Notes under the pieces: generated by a model
What the model saw: only the letters and a program-made list of their open reading frames with translations
What the model was told of the DNA's origin: nothing
Database searches by the model: none
Source of the DNA: an uncultured Gammaproteobacteria bacterium
GTDB taxonomy: Bacteria; Pseudomonadota; Gammaproteobacteria; Steroidobacterales; JABDMI01
Direction: 5' to 3'
Assembly: GCA_938039225.1 (NCBI GenBank)
Contig: CALHVH010000161.1
Coordinates: 1 to 30,834 of the forward strand
DNA: 30,834 nucleotides
Part shown: positions 1 to 7,975 of the stretch, in pieces
How the letters are laid out: every line of letters starts with the position of its first letter
How positions within the stretch are numbered: position 1 is the first letter of the stretch
Position numbers and translations under genes: made by a program

Positions 1-193
1 GGACTGACTGATCAATAATGGCCATTTCACCTAGTATGTCGCCACTAGTTAATATCCCTAAAACCAAGAAGTTTCCATTTTTAGATGAGCTGACTTCTAT
101 TTCACCACTTTCAATTAAATAGGCATTGTCAGGCTTGTCACCTTCTTTAAAAAGTATCTCAGATGCCGCTAATTCTATACGATTGGATTCCAT
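1..193 (-). CDS. Cyclic nucleotide-binding domain protein (partial, N-terminal part)
   Basis: I translated this by hand from the ATG at 193 downward; 64 codons are open up to the window edge. The protein begins MESNRIELAASEILFKEGD and continues with NAYLIESGEIEV and GILTSGDILGEMAIIDQS. This is the beta-roll of a cyclic-nucleotide-binding (CNB) domain: a FKEGD-x-PDNAYLIxxGEIEV strand pair and then the start of the phosphate-binding cassette (GDILGEMAIID). The domain is shared by Crp/Vfr-type regulators, CNB-regulated enzymes and stand-alone CNB proteins. The rest is outside the window, so the output domain and the ligand are unknown. The domain starts almost at residue 1, so nothing large precedes it. 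Confidence 0.8.
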   Translation of the reverse strand, partial: MESNRIELAASEILFKEGDKPDNAYLIESGEIEVSSSKNGNFLVLGILTSGDILGEMAIIDQSV

Positions 194-433
194 GACAAGA
201 CAATAGCATTTTGCTTAGTAATATGCATCAAATAATTGTGAAATTTATATATTTATATGCTTTTTATTAGCTAATTAACTAATCTTTTGCCAGATAGCAA
301 TTGAATTTTGTGAGCTCAATATAATTCTGTAAAAAACAAATGTCCTGAGACAAATATTATGATGCCTTGAGATAATTTTATATTTTTGAATATCAAAAAT
401 GAATATAAGTAGTTTTTAAAACTTAAAAGAAAA

Positions 434-459
434 GAATACCGTCAAAAGTGACGGTATTC
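434..459 (-). terminator. Rho-independent terminator after the DoxX-like gene
   Basis: There is a perfect 10-bp inverted repeat, GAATACCGTC (434-443) and GACGGTATTC (450-459), with a 6-base loop. Read on the minus strand it is followed by TTTCTTTTAAG, and it lies 29 bases past the stop of the gene ending at 488. On the plus strand it is followed only by TCTTCTT, so termination in that direction would be weaker. The rest of 194-487 is AT-rich leader DNA for the CNB gene, in which I see no gene. Confidence 0.8.
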
Positions 460-487
460 TCTTCTTAAATCAACTTGCCGACAGGGC

Positions 488-1141
488 TTAATTTTTGTTT
501 CGACCCACTAGAAATAATACTAAAGCAATGACTGCTAAGCTAATTCCTGTTTTTGGTAAAACCCAAATCAAAGCGATTGCACTGACCAGTGAAACTAAAG
601 CTAAACTGACCGCAACATTAGGTTCGCCTGTGCTTGTGATATCACGCTTGCTTAATTTCAGTAAAAGCGTATCCAGACTTAATTTTCCACCACCGTGAAA
701 CACAAGAGGTAAGAGCATTAATATAAAGAGTAAAGGTAATTTGAAATTGCCTGCTCCTTTATTACTAATAGCATAACCATTCCATAGTTCAGAAATACTT
801 CCAAAGCTTTCCGGCCAATGCACAGCTGCAGTAGCTACACCAGTAATCACAATAAGTGAAATAGCAGCGAAGCGCGTAAATAAGCCAAGTAAAAGCATTA
901 CTGATAAGATTAACTCACCCCAAGTAGCTGCTAGCCAATTAATGTCTGCACTTAACCAACTAAATGGTATTGGAAAGTTTTCTTGAATACCTGCAAACCA
1001 GTTGCTACCATTCAGTTTTTGTTTTCCTGCTTCAAAAAATTCCCAAAATAAAATCACTCGAAGCAATAGAGGCCACAAATAGTCATTGGCGTCCTTGAGT
1101 TTTTTAGTTATTGAGTCATAAAGACCAAGTAAAGCTTGCAT
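488..1141 (-). CDS. DoxX-family membrane protein of the bufferin-type cassette
   Basis: This is a 217-residue hydrophobic protein with the DoxX/DoxD-like pattern: WPLLLRVILFWEFFEAGKQK in the first helix, then a GELILSVMLLLGLFTRFAA helix typical of the family. About four helices cover residues 20-150. A further stretch, residues about 175-215, adds two more hydrophobic helices after a polar linker, so it is longer than the usual 130-160 residues. DoxX proteins are membrane-bound and linked to redox chemistry; in HvfABCD/Buf clusters a DoxX protein is the last gene. It follows bufC by 66 bp on the same strand, which supports membership of that cassette. The start has a good Shine-Dalgarno sequence (GGGAGAG) 5 bases before the ATG. 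The biochemical role is not known. Confidence 0.85.
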   Translation of the reverse strand: MQALLGLYDSITKKLKDANDYLWPLLLRVILFWEFFEAGKQKLNGSNWFAGIQENFPIPFSWLSADINWLAATWGELILSVMLLLGLFTRFAAISLIVITGVATAAVHWPESFGSISELWNGYAISNKGAGNFKLPLLFILMLLPLVFHGGGKLSLDTLLLKLSKRDITSTGEPNVAVSLALVSLVSAIALIWVLPKTGISLAVIALVLFLVGRNKN

Positions 1142-1207
1142 TTTTCTCTCCCGTTTAATAAAAGCTATGTAGCATTAACCCTCAGCTGGCTTAAAATATT
1201 ACACACA

Positions 1208-1972
1208 CTATGATTTATAAGTTCCTAAGATAATATCTTTACTCTTGAATTGTTCAAGCAAAGCGATGCCACCTTGAATGACTGCTTGCGGATTAGGGTG
1301 TTGGAGTTCTTCGACAATTTGCTCAATTAACTGATTTCCAGTTTTTGCAGAATCTTCTTGAAGTAGAGCTATCAGACGAGCTGAAACCGCATTTAAAAGC
1401 ATAAACTCAACATTATCTTGTTTGTTTCTATAAACCAGTAAGAAGGTAGCTTGGTCTGGTTTTGTGTTTGGGTCATAGCCTGGTTTTATTTCATGTACAG
1501 GGTACGAGTAAGCTAAGGAAGTGATGAAAGGAGAAAGAAATGGTATTTGTTCTGTGAGGCTACCATTTTCATCAATAGTAGTTTCATCGATGTCTGCGTC
1601 CATCACAGAAATTGCAAGTTCAACCCATTCATAATGAGCTAATTCAAGCATGAAGGGTGGATCGAACTCAGTTGGCACATGATTTGTCTGTAAGTATTCT
1701 ATAAATTCAGAAGACACTTCTAAGAATAGAGGTGTTGTTGATTCATGCTTTATCATAAAGCTACGTATCGTCTGATCCCATTGATCTTCAGTATAGAATT
1801 TTTTTAATACCGGAAAAGTTTGAGACACTAGGCTTTTCATATTGCCAAAAAATAATTCGCGGTAAATTTTTAAGCGTCTGTCCTCGATATCCTGAAACTC
1901 ATTACTGTTATCTGGATCCCGTAAGTGCTTTGCAAACGCGTATTGGATGTCTTTGAAATTGGGTTTGGTCAT
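1208..1972 (-). CDS. bufC: BufC/HvfC-type DUF2063 protein, partner of the MNIO enzyme
   Basis: This 254-residue soluble protein has the DUF2063 N-terminal helical domain (residues about 5-100: FAKHLRDP, RLKIYRELFFGN, FPVLKKFYTEDQW, FLEVSSEFIEYL, FMLELAHYEWVELAI). A C-terminal domain follows (about 165-250) with FLLVYRNKQDNVEFMLLNA and ALLEQFKSKDIILG. In bufferin and 3-thiaglutamate-like RiPP pathways this family is the partner that presents the precursor peptide to the DUF692 iron enzyme. The start codon lies 6 bp after the bufB stop codon, so the two are very likely translated together. No substrate peptide is visible nearby (see findings). Confidence 0.85.
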   Translation of the reverse strand: MTKPNFKDIQYAFAKHLRDPDNSNEFQDIEDRRLKIYRELFFGNMKSLVSQTFPVLKKFYTEDQWDQTIRSFMIKHESTTPLFLEVSSEFIEYLQTNHVPTEFDPPFMLELAHYEWVELAISVMDADIDETTIDENGSLTEQIPFLSPFITSLAYSYPVHEIKPGYDPNTKPDQATFLLVYRNKQDNVEFMLLNAVSARLIALLQEDSAKTGNQLIEQIVEELQHPNPQAVIQGGIALLEQFKSKDIILGTYKS

Positions 1973-1978
1973 AATAGT

Positions 1979-2851
1979 TTAAGCGGCTTGAATGATTTTA
2001 GACTGTCTAGACTCTTGCATCTCGCGTACTTTATCCACTTCTTGCATTAAAACAGGCAGAGGTGGAATATTAAAGTCCCTTTCTAATAGAGTGGGTACCG
2101 CCCCAAAATGATCATAAGCTTTATCGAGCAAGTCCCAAACTTCTTTCGAAACATCTGAGCCGTGCGTATCTACACGTAAATCTTCAGCTTCAACATAATG
2201 CCCAGCAACATGAAAATACACAACGCGTTCTTTTGGCATGCTGTATAGGAATTTTTCTGCATCGTATTTATGATTAATGCTGTTTACAATAATATTGTTT
2301 ACATCTAATAATAGATCACAGTCCGCTTCTTCAAGAATGGCATTAATGAAATCGGTTTCAGCTATTTCTTGACCAGGAGCCGCATAATAGGAAATATTTT
2401 CAACGGCAATTCTACGCTCTAATATATCTTGCACCCGTTTGATTCGATCGGCTAAATAAGTCACTGCTTCTTGAGTGAATGGTATTGGCATTAAATCGTA
2501 TAGATGACCATTATCACTGCAATAGCTGAGGTGCTCGGTATAGAATTTGATATCGTGCTCATCTAAAAAAACTTTGATATTTTTAACAAACTCTTCATCC
2601 AAAGGAGCCGGGCTGCCAATGGATAAGGATAGGCCATGTGTTACAAATGGGTAACGTTCGGTAAAAGCTCTGAATTGCTTTTTCAAACGACCACCAGCAC
2701 CCATCCAATTTTCTGGAGCCACTTCAAAAAAAGATAAACGTCCGGAGTCAAATAAAGCTTCAGCTTGTTCTGTTAGAACTGAGCTCATTTCACGGCGTAA
2801 ACCTAAACCTGTACCACTTACGGGATAAGAATTTTTGCTTGGAATATTCAT
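1979..2851 (-). CDS. bufB: BufB/HvfB-type DUF692 multinuclear non-heme iron oxidase (MNIO)
   Basis: This 290-residue TIM-barrel protein belongs to the DUF692 (MNIO) family, whose members use two or three iron ions to modify cysteines in ribosomally made peptides. Expected ligand-bearing motifs are all present: VTHGLSLSIGSPAPL (His72), FYTEHLSY (Glu106-His107), AVENISYY, LLLDVNNI, YFHVAGH, DTHGSDV and LLERDFNIPP. Nothing suggests loss of activity. The length is normal (about 280-300). The gene starts 3 bp after the DUF1841 stop codon and ends 6 bp before bufC. The family assignment is certain. That it acts on a bufferin-like, cysteine-rich peptide is inferred from the bufC and DoxX neighbours. 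Confidence 0.9.
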   Translation of the reverse strand: MNIPSKNSYPVSGTGLGLRREMSSVLTEQAEALFDSGRLSFFEVAPENWMGAGGRLKKQFRAFTERYPFVTHGLSLSIGSPAPLDEEFVKNIKVFLDEHDIKFYTEHLSYCSDNGHLYDLMPIPFTQEAVTYLADRIKRVQDILERRIAVENISYYAAPGQEIAETDFINAILEEADCDLLLDVNNIIVNSINHKYDAEKFLYSMPKERVVYFHVAGHYVEAEDLRVDTHGSDVSKEVWDLLDKAYDHFGAVPTLLERDFNIPPLPVLMQEVDKVREMQESRQSKIIQAA

Positions 2852-2854
2852 AAT

Positions 2855-3301
2855 TTATGCTCGCTTAAATTTATTAGGTAGACGCTCTTTGAGTAATTGT
2901 AAATATCGTTGCTCATTGGGAGCTTGATGATTGCGTTGTGCTTCCCATAGTATTTCGCCCAATGTCTCAATCATTAAATGCTCAGCTTCATGTTCATCAT
3001 CTAAGGCCTGGCAATACATTTGATGAATCGCTTGTAAGCCAAGTGGTCTATTGGTACTAAGTTGTTCTCTTAAGGCTAAATGCATACCCATGTGTAAAAA
3101 TGGGTTGCTCTGACCTTTCTCAATGGTGTAATTGGTTTCAAGGTTATTGTCTTGAGATAATAGGTCATGATATTCAGGGTGCCAATCAAGCACACTAGCA
3201 ATCTGCGCCTCTAGAGGCAGCAGAGGCGCTTTAGCCTGCATTTTTCCCCATACAGTGAAAAAAAATTGCCGGGTTTGGTCGCGTTGGTCACCATAAAACA
3301 T
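2855..3301 (-). CDS. DUF1841 family protein
   Basis: This 148-residue soluble, mostly helical protein contains FYGDQRDQTRQFFFTVW at the N terminus, then LDWHPEYHDLL, NPFLHMGMHLALREQL and QAIHQMYCQALDDEHEAEH. These are the conserved blocks of DUF1841, a family of unknown function in beta- and gammaproteobacteria that is often next to nth. It is rich in His and acidic residues (HMGMHLAL, DDEHEAEHLM), which could bind metal, but that is only a guess. It follows nth by 62 bp and is 3 bp from bufB. The tight spacing makes it the first gene of the bufB-bufC unit, the position usually held by the precursor peptide. RBS: AAGAGAAAA upstream of the ATG. Confidence 0.85.
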   Translation of the reverse strand: MFYGDQRDQTRQFFFTVWGKMQAKAPLLPLEAQIASVLDWHPEYHDLLSQDNNLETNYTIEKGQSNPFLHMGMHLALREQLSTNRPLGLQAIHQMYCQALDDEHEAEHLMIETLGEILWEAQRNHQAPNEQRYLQLLKERLPNKFKRA

Positions 3302-3363
3302 AGTTTATTTTCTCTTGCATTAGCAGACCGTGGTCATACTTAGATTATTTCAGAAACTTGGCC

Positions 3364-3999
3364 TTAAGCCTTGGTTTTTTTGCGATATTCGCATAAATCG
3401 TTGATTAAGCAGTTTGGGCAATCAGGCGTACGGGCTTTACAGACATAACGACCATGTAAAATCATCCAATGGTGTGCATCAACTAAAAACTCCTCTGGAA
3501 TAAGCTTAACCAGCCGTTTTTCAACCTCAAGCACGTCTTTGCCTGGACCAATGCCAGTGCGATTACCAACTCTAAATATATGAGTGTCTACAGCCATTGT
3601 CGGTTCCCCAAAGGCCGTATTTAACACGACATTTGCGGTTTTTCTGCCAACTCCGGGAAGAGCCACGAGTTCTTCACGCGTTTGTGGAATCTGGCCATCA
3701 TATTGGTCCATTAGAATTTTGCAGGTTGCAATAACGTTTTTGGCTTTGGAGTTGTATAGACCAATTGTTTTTACGTAGGATTTTAGTTTAGGTAAGCCCA
3801 GTTTATAAATCGCTTCAGCAGTATTGGCAACAGGGAATAATTTATCAGTGGCTTTATTGACTCCTACATCAGTTGCCTGGGCGGATAATATAACCGCAAT
3901 TAATAATTCGAAAGGCGAAGAGTAATTCAATTCAGTTTCTGGTTTAGGGTTTTGAGCTTTCCAGCGACTAAAAATTTCGGTTCGTTTAGTTTTATTCAT
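3364..3999 (-). CDS. nth: Endonuclease III, DNA glycosylase/AP lyase
   Basis: This 211-residue enzyme removes oxidised pyrimidines and nicks AP sites in base excision repair. The helix-hairpin-helix and catalytic region reads ALPGVGRKTANVVLNTAFG, containing the catalytic Lys, and is followed by AVDTHIFRVGNRTG with the catalytic Asp. The C-terminal iron-sulfur loop CKARTPDCPNCLINDLC has the C-x6-C-x2-C-x5-C spacing for a [4Fe-4S] cluster. The length equals that of E. coli Nth (211). The start overlaps the rnfE stop by four bases (ATGA), as in the rsxABCDGE-nth operon of E. coli, so it is probably translated by coupling. Confidence 0.97.
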   Translation of the reverse strand: MNKTKRTEIFSRWKAQNPKPETELNYSSPFELLIAVILSAQATDVGVNKATDKLFPVANTAEAIYKLGLPKLKSYVKTIGLYNSKAKNVIATCKILMDQYDGQIPQTREELVALPGVGRKTANVVLNTAFGEPTMAVDTHIFRVGNRTGIGPGKDVLEVEKRLVKLIPEEFLVDAHHWMILHGRYVCKARTPDCPNCLINDLCEYRKKTKA

Positions 4000-4718
4000 G
4001 TCGATGTTTCACTTACTAGCTCAGGTGTTGGGTGTTTAAGACTTATATTTTTTGCTCTGTGTGCATACTTACTGTCTATTGAGTTTTTTATTGCAATTAA
4101 AAAACCTAAAAAGAAAAAAGCGCCTGGAGGAAGGATGGCCAACAATAAACCATTCTCTTGAGGGAAAAATTGTATGGTCCAATGTGCAGCTTGATTGCCA
4201 AATAACATTTCCGCTCCACGTAATAAACTGCCTTGTCCAATGAGTTCACGCAAACCACCTAAAACAACCAGTACTAAACAAAACCCCAGTCCCATGCTAA
4301 AACCATCCAGAGCCGCTCTAAGTGGGTTATTTTTTGACGCAAATGCTTCAGCCCGACCAATGATGGCACAGTTAGTAACGATTAAAGGAATAAAAATACC
4401 CAGTGCTACATACAGTTCATGTGTGTAGGCATTCATGACTAATTCAACGCAGGTTACCAATGAAGCAATAATCAAAACATATACGGGTATACGTATTTCT
4501 TGACGAATGATATTGCGAATACTGGAAACCACTAGATTTGAAAGAGTGAGTACAAACAGTGTTGCAAGACCTAAGCCTAGTGCGTTAATAAGGGTTGCAC
4601 TAACAGCAAGAAGAGGGCACAGACCAAGTAACTGGACTATGCCAGGATTATTTGACCAAATACCGTCAAGAAATATTTTTTTATTCTGGGGCATAGTACT
4701 TAAAGAATTTTCACTCAT
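3996..4718 (-). CDS. rnfE: Rnf/Rsx electron transport complex subunit E
   Basis: This integral membrane subunit belongs to the Rnf ferredoxin:NAD oxidoreductase, or to the Rsx complex that reduces SoxR. It has six predicted helices. The N-terminal block DGIWSNNPGIVQLLGLCPLLAVS carries the cysteine common to RnfA/RnfE, which share a [2Fe-2S] cluster, and the motif IVTNCAIIGRAEAFA carries the second cysteine. I chose the ATG at 4718 (MSENSLSTMPQNKKIF, 240 residues) over one 17 codons upstream. The latter would lie deep inside rnfG and adds a non-conserved basic tail. With this start the gene overlaps rnfG by 8 bp. It is followed by nth. Confidence 0.95.
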   Translation of the reverse strand: MSENSLSTMPQNKKIFLDGIWSNNPGIVQLLGLCPLLAVSATLINALGLGLATLFVLTLSNLVVSSIRNIIRQEIRIPVYVLIIASLVTCVELVMNAYTHELYVALGIFIPLIVTNCAIIGRAEAFASKNNPLRAALDGFSMGLGFCLVLVVLGGLRELIGQGSLLRGAEMLFGNQAAHWTIQFFPQENGLLLAILPPGAFFFLGFLIAIKNSIDSKYAHRAKNISLKHPTPELVSETST

Positions 4719-5382
4719 TATTCTGGGCCACGGTTTTATTCTCGTCAGCAAGATTGAAAAGCATGTCACGTTGGTCTTGGTAAAATACTAGGGCATTTTT
4801 AACAGCCGCTACAACGGCACGTGGAGTAATGGTTGCTCCAGTTAGTTGGTCAAACTGACCACCGTCTTTTTTTACCGCCCAGTTTTGTATTTCTGGTTGT
4901 GCAAGAGATTTATCAGAAAATTGTTCTATCCAATTAGAACGTTTAATTTCAATAGGGTCACCGAGACCAGGTGTTTCTTTGTGTTCTACTACTCTTACAC
5001 CATAAATTTCGCCAGCGTAATTTACTCCAACAATTAATTTGATTTTACCATTGTAGCCATTCGCAGCGACGGCTGAAATGATTGCCCCTGTAGGCTTTGA
5101 ATTTTGAAAAGCCAGATAAACAACAGCATCTTCTGTGCTTAATAATGAATGATTTACAGTGTAGCTATCGGTAATTAAATCATTATCATAGCTATTAATA
5201 GGCATCACGGCAGCAAGGCTTTGCATCAAAAATTCATGCTGATTTTTTTCAATGATTGGTGCAGTTTTATGATGGGTAACAGCAATCATCATGCTTGCAA
5301 TCAAGCAAAACACAGCCAACATAGCAGCAGCTAAGATAATGGCTTGCTTAATTGAACTGTTTTTAGGATTTATTGATGACAT
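4711..5382 (-). CDS. rnfG: Rnf/Rsx electron transport complex subunit G, covalent flavoprotein
   Basis: This 223-residue protein has one N-terminal membrane helix (QAIILAAAMLAVFCLIASMM, residues about 14-33) and a periplasmic FMN-binding domain. The flavinylation motif is GQFDQLTGATITPRAVV, where the Thr of GAT is expected to carry FMN through a phosphoester bond. The blocks VVEHKETPGLGDPIE and WIEQFSDKSL are typical of RnfG/NqrC. The start overlaps the last base of the rnfD stop codon. The signature residues look intact. Confidence 0.96.
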   Translation of the reverse strand: MSSINPKNSSIKQAIILAAAMLAVFCLIASMMIAVTHHKTAPIIEKNQHEFLMQSLAAVMPINSYDNDLITDSYTVNHSLLSTEDAVVYLAFQNSKPTGAIISAVAANGYNGKIKLIVGVNYAGEIYGVRVVEHKETPGLGDPIEIKRSNWIEQFSDKSLAQPEIQNWAVKKDGGQFDQLTGATITPRAVVAAVKNALVFYQDQRDMLFNLADENKTVAQNNE

Positions 5383-6425
5383 TAGTTTGCTTTTTTCTGC
5401 CCATAAGCGACAGGTTTAAAATAATAATCGATTAAAGGTACACACATATTCATCAGTAAAACCGCAAAAGCGATAGCATCTGGATAACCGCCCCAAGTCC
5501 GAATAATATAGATCAGTAAGCCAATTCCAATTCCATAAACTATGCGGCCTTTAATACTGGTTGCCGCACTCACTGGGTCGGTGGCAATGAAGAATGCACA
5601 TAAGATAGCGGCACCGGTAAATACATGGAAAGTGGCTTTAGCATAATGTCCAGGATCGTAAATATTAAAGACTGTTGCAATACAGATTAAACTGGCCAAG
5701 ACAGCGACGGGTATATGCCAACGAATGACTTTTACCGCTAACAAATAAAAGCCACCGATTGCTAGCCAATTATTGATCCATTCCCAACCGTGACCTCCCA
5801 TTGAGCCAAAAAGCGGGTGAGTTTTTATTTCTTGCATGGTTTGCATGCCACCAAGATCGGTTTTTAATATGTCCAAAGGTGTGGCGCTGGTGACGGCATC
5901 AAGGGAATTGGAGTTACCAAGGGTACCAGTGAAGATATAGTCAAGGGTCTGGGCTACGGTTACTGAATCTAAGCCAAGATCAACCCCTCTAGGAGCCAAC
6001 CAAACGACCATCTCTTTGGGAAATGAAATAAGCAGCACAACATAAGCCGCCATTGCTGGGTTGAAAATATTGTATCCCAGGCCGCCATATAAATGCTTAG
6101 CAACTAAGATTGCAAAACCAGTACCTAAAACGGTAATCCACCACGCGCATAATGGAGGGAGAGCAAAGGCAAGGAGCACTGCAGTTACGATAGCACTTAA
6201 ATCAGATAAGGCAGGAATTACTGGTTTATCTTGAACTTTCAGAGCCAAGGCTTCAAATAGGATGGCGCTCAGGCATGCAATAATAAGGTTAAATAATATT
6301 CCCCAGCCAAAATACCAAATATAAGCAATTAAAGCTGGTACTAGAGCTAACAACACATGCAGCATTACTTTGGTAACATTGTTTTTGGGTTTTAAAAAGG
6401 GAGAGGAGAGTACTTTGAAATGCAT
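5382..6425 (-). CDS. rnfD: Rnf/Rsx electron transport complex subunit D
   Basis: This 347-residue membrane protein has about nine to ten helices. It starts HFKVLSSPFLKPKNNVTKVM, as RnfD proteins do, followed by helices from residue 20. The covalent FMN site is the Thr in DAVTSATPLDILKT; RnfD proteins carry an ATPLD block here. GGLGYNIFNPAMAAYVVLL and FFIATDPVSAATSIKGRI are family signatures, and the C-terminal GGYPDAIAFAVLLMNMCVPLID is also typical. Two bases separate it from rnfC and it overlaps rnfG by one, so the whole rnf cluster is translationally tight. Confidence 0.96.
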   Translation of the reverse strand: MHFKVLSSPFLKPKNNVTKVMLHVLLALVPALIAYIWYFGWGILFNLIIACLSAILFEALALKVQDKPVIPALSDLSAIVTAVLLAFALPPLCAWWITVLGTGFAILVAKHLYGGLGYNIFNPAMAAYVVLLISFPKEMVVWLAPRGVDLGLDSVTVAQTLDYIFTGTLGNSNSLDAVTSATPLDILKTDLGGMQTMQEIKTHPLFGSMGGHGWEWINNWLAIGGFYLLAVKVIRWHIPVAVLASLICIATVFNIYDPGHYAKATFHVFTGAAILCAFFIATDPVSAATSIKGRIVYGIGIGLLIYIIRTWGGYPDAIAFAVLLMNMCVPLIDYYFKPVAYGQKKAN

Positions 6426-6427
6426 AT

Positions 6428-7975
6428 CTAATTCTCTTCCGTATTCTTTTTGTTTTTAGCGCGTTGCATTATTTCATCAATCGCTGATTTTTTTGTTTGA
6501 GCCTTATTTTGCATATTGGATTTTTTAGCCGCAAGTTTTGCAGCGCGTTCGGCTGCAATTTTTTCTAAGCGTTGCTCTCTAAATTCAAAGCGTTGACGCG
6601 CAATATCAGAAGCGATTTTTTGTTCTTGGCGTTGTTTGATCTCCCCTTTGGCATGTCGAAAATATTGTACTAATGGAATATGACTTGGGCAAACATAATC
6701 GCAAGCTCCACATTCAATACAAGCTGAAAGATTAAAACGTTCGGCTTCTATAAAATTCTTCGCTTTACTGTACCAGTACAATTGTTGAGGTAATAAACTG
6801 GCAGGACAAACTTGAGAACATTCACCACAACGTATGCATGCCTTGGGTTCAAGCTCAGGTTGTGTGTCTTTTGGGCTGGCGACTAGTACGCAGTTCATGG
6901 CTTTTACCACAGGGACCGCATCGCTAATTAGGCTGATACCCATTAAGGGCCCGCCCATAATAAGTTGATGAGCTTTTAAAGAATTGTTTTTATAGCCACC
7001 ACAAAATTCGATTAACTCAATAAGCGGTGTGCCAATAAGAGCCATCACATTTTGCGGATGTTTTACCGCGTCACCGGTCACAGTTACCACCCGACTAATG
7101 AGAGGTTGATCCTCTAAAATAGCATCGCGAATTGCTTTAACCGTGCCTACATTAAGCATTAAATAACCAAGGTCTATAGGTAACTGGTTCGTTGGAATTT
7201 CTTCATTAGTCAGGCTTTGCAGTAGTTGTTTTTCACCACCTTGTGGATATAAGCTTGGCAGAGAAAATAATTCAATGCGTAAGTCTGCCGCGTCACGTAA
7301 AGCTTCTCTAATAATTGAGATAGCACTGGGTTTATTGTTTTCAATGGCAAAAATACAGCGTGGAGCACCTGTTAATTGTAATAAAATTTTGATGCCTTCA
7401 ATAATGTCATCGCCATATTCTCGCATCAACATGTCATCACATGAAATATAAGGTTCACACTCTGCGCCATTGATGATTAGGGCATTTATATTATTGCTAG
7501 AGGTTTTAACTTTTGCTTCTGTAGGAAAAACGGCACCACCTAAGCCCACAATTCCGTAGTCACGAATTATACTTATAATTTCCTCATTACTTAGCGTTTG
7601 ATAATGTCGTGCAGTAACGGGTCGTTCAATCCAAACGTCATTTCCATCCGGTATTAAGCGTATACAATTTGATACTTGTGTGGATGCATGTGGTACCGGA
7701 TAAGGCCCAATACTGACAATATGCCCTGAAGTAGGAGCATGAATATTTGCACTTATTTGGCCTTGTAATTCAGCCAATAATTGACCTTTTAATACATAGT
7801 CACCCGTATTTACAATGGGTTTTGCAATAATCCCAGCATGTTGTTTAAGGGGTAATATGAGTTGCGAAGGAATGGGCATTGTACGAATTCGATCATTGGT
7901 TGACATTTCCTTCATAGCTGGTAAATCAATTCCACCGGGGAATTGATAGGCCGCTTCTCTGAGTAAAATATCCAT
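6428..7975 (-). CDS. rnfC: Rnf/Rsx electron transport complex subunit C, NADH-binding iron-sulfur protein
   Basis: This 515-residue protein has an N-terminal RnfC barrel (residues 1-120; FPGGIDLP, PLKQHAGIIAKPIV), an NADH/FMN-binding Rossmann-type part with GIVGLGGAVFPTEAK and INGAECEPYISCDD, and a SLBB-type region. Two [4Fe-4S] motifs follow: CIRCGECSQVCP and CIECGACDYVCP. After them a short Lys/Ala/Arg-rich tail (EKIAAERAAKLAAKK) ends the protein. E. coli RsxC continues much further with Ala-rich repeats, so this is a short-tail version. It overlaps rnfB by one base. Confidence 0.96.
   Translation of the reverse strand: MDILLREAAYQFPGGIDLPAMKEMSTNDRIRTMPIPSQLILPLKQHAGIIAKPIVNTGDYVLKGQLLAELQGQISANIHAPTSGHIVSIGPYPVPHASTQVSNCIRLIPDGNDVWIERPVTARHYQTLSNEEIISIIRDYGIVGLGGAVFPTEAKVKTSSNNINALIINGAECEPYISCDDMLMREYGDDIIEGIKILLQLTGAPRCIFAIENNKPSAISIIREALRDAADLRIELFSLPSLYPQGGEKQLLQSLTNEEIPTNQLPIDLGYLMLNVGTVKAIRDAILEDQPLISRVVTVTGDAVKHPQNVMALIGTPLIELIEFCGGYKNNSLKAHQLIMGGPLMGISLISDAVPVVKAMNCVLVASPKDTQPELEPKACIRCGECSQVCPASLLPQQLYWYSKAKNFIEAERFNLSACIECGACDYVCPSHIPLVQYFRHAKGEIKQRQEQKIASDIARQRFEFREQRLEKIAAERAAKLAAKKSNMQNKAQTKKSAIDEIMQRAKNKKNTEEN

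Noticed and set aside
301..325. TTGAAT and TATAAT on the plus strand, suggesting a promoter for a small RNA ending at 434-459
   Set aside because: The spacing is only 13 bases, and the hairpin at 434-459 has a better T-run on the minus strand, where it serves the DoxX-like gene.
4719..4769. Longer rnfE start 17 codons upstream
   Set aside because: The extra residues lie in the rnfG coding region and do not resemble RnfE N termini; the ATG at 4718 gives a normal-length protein.
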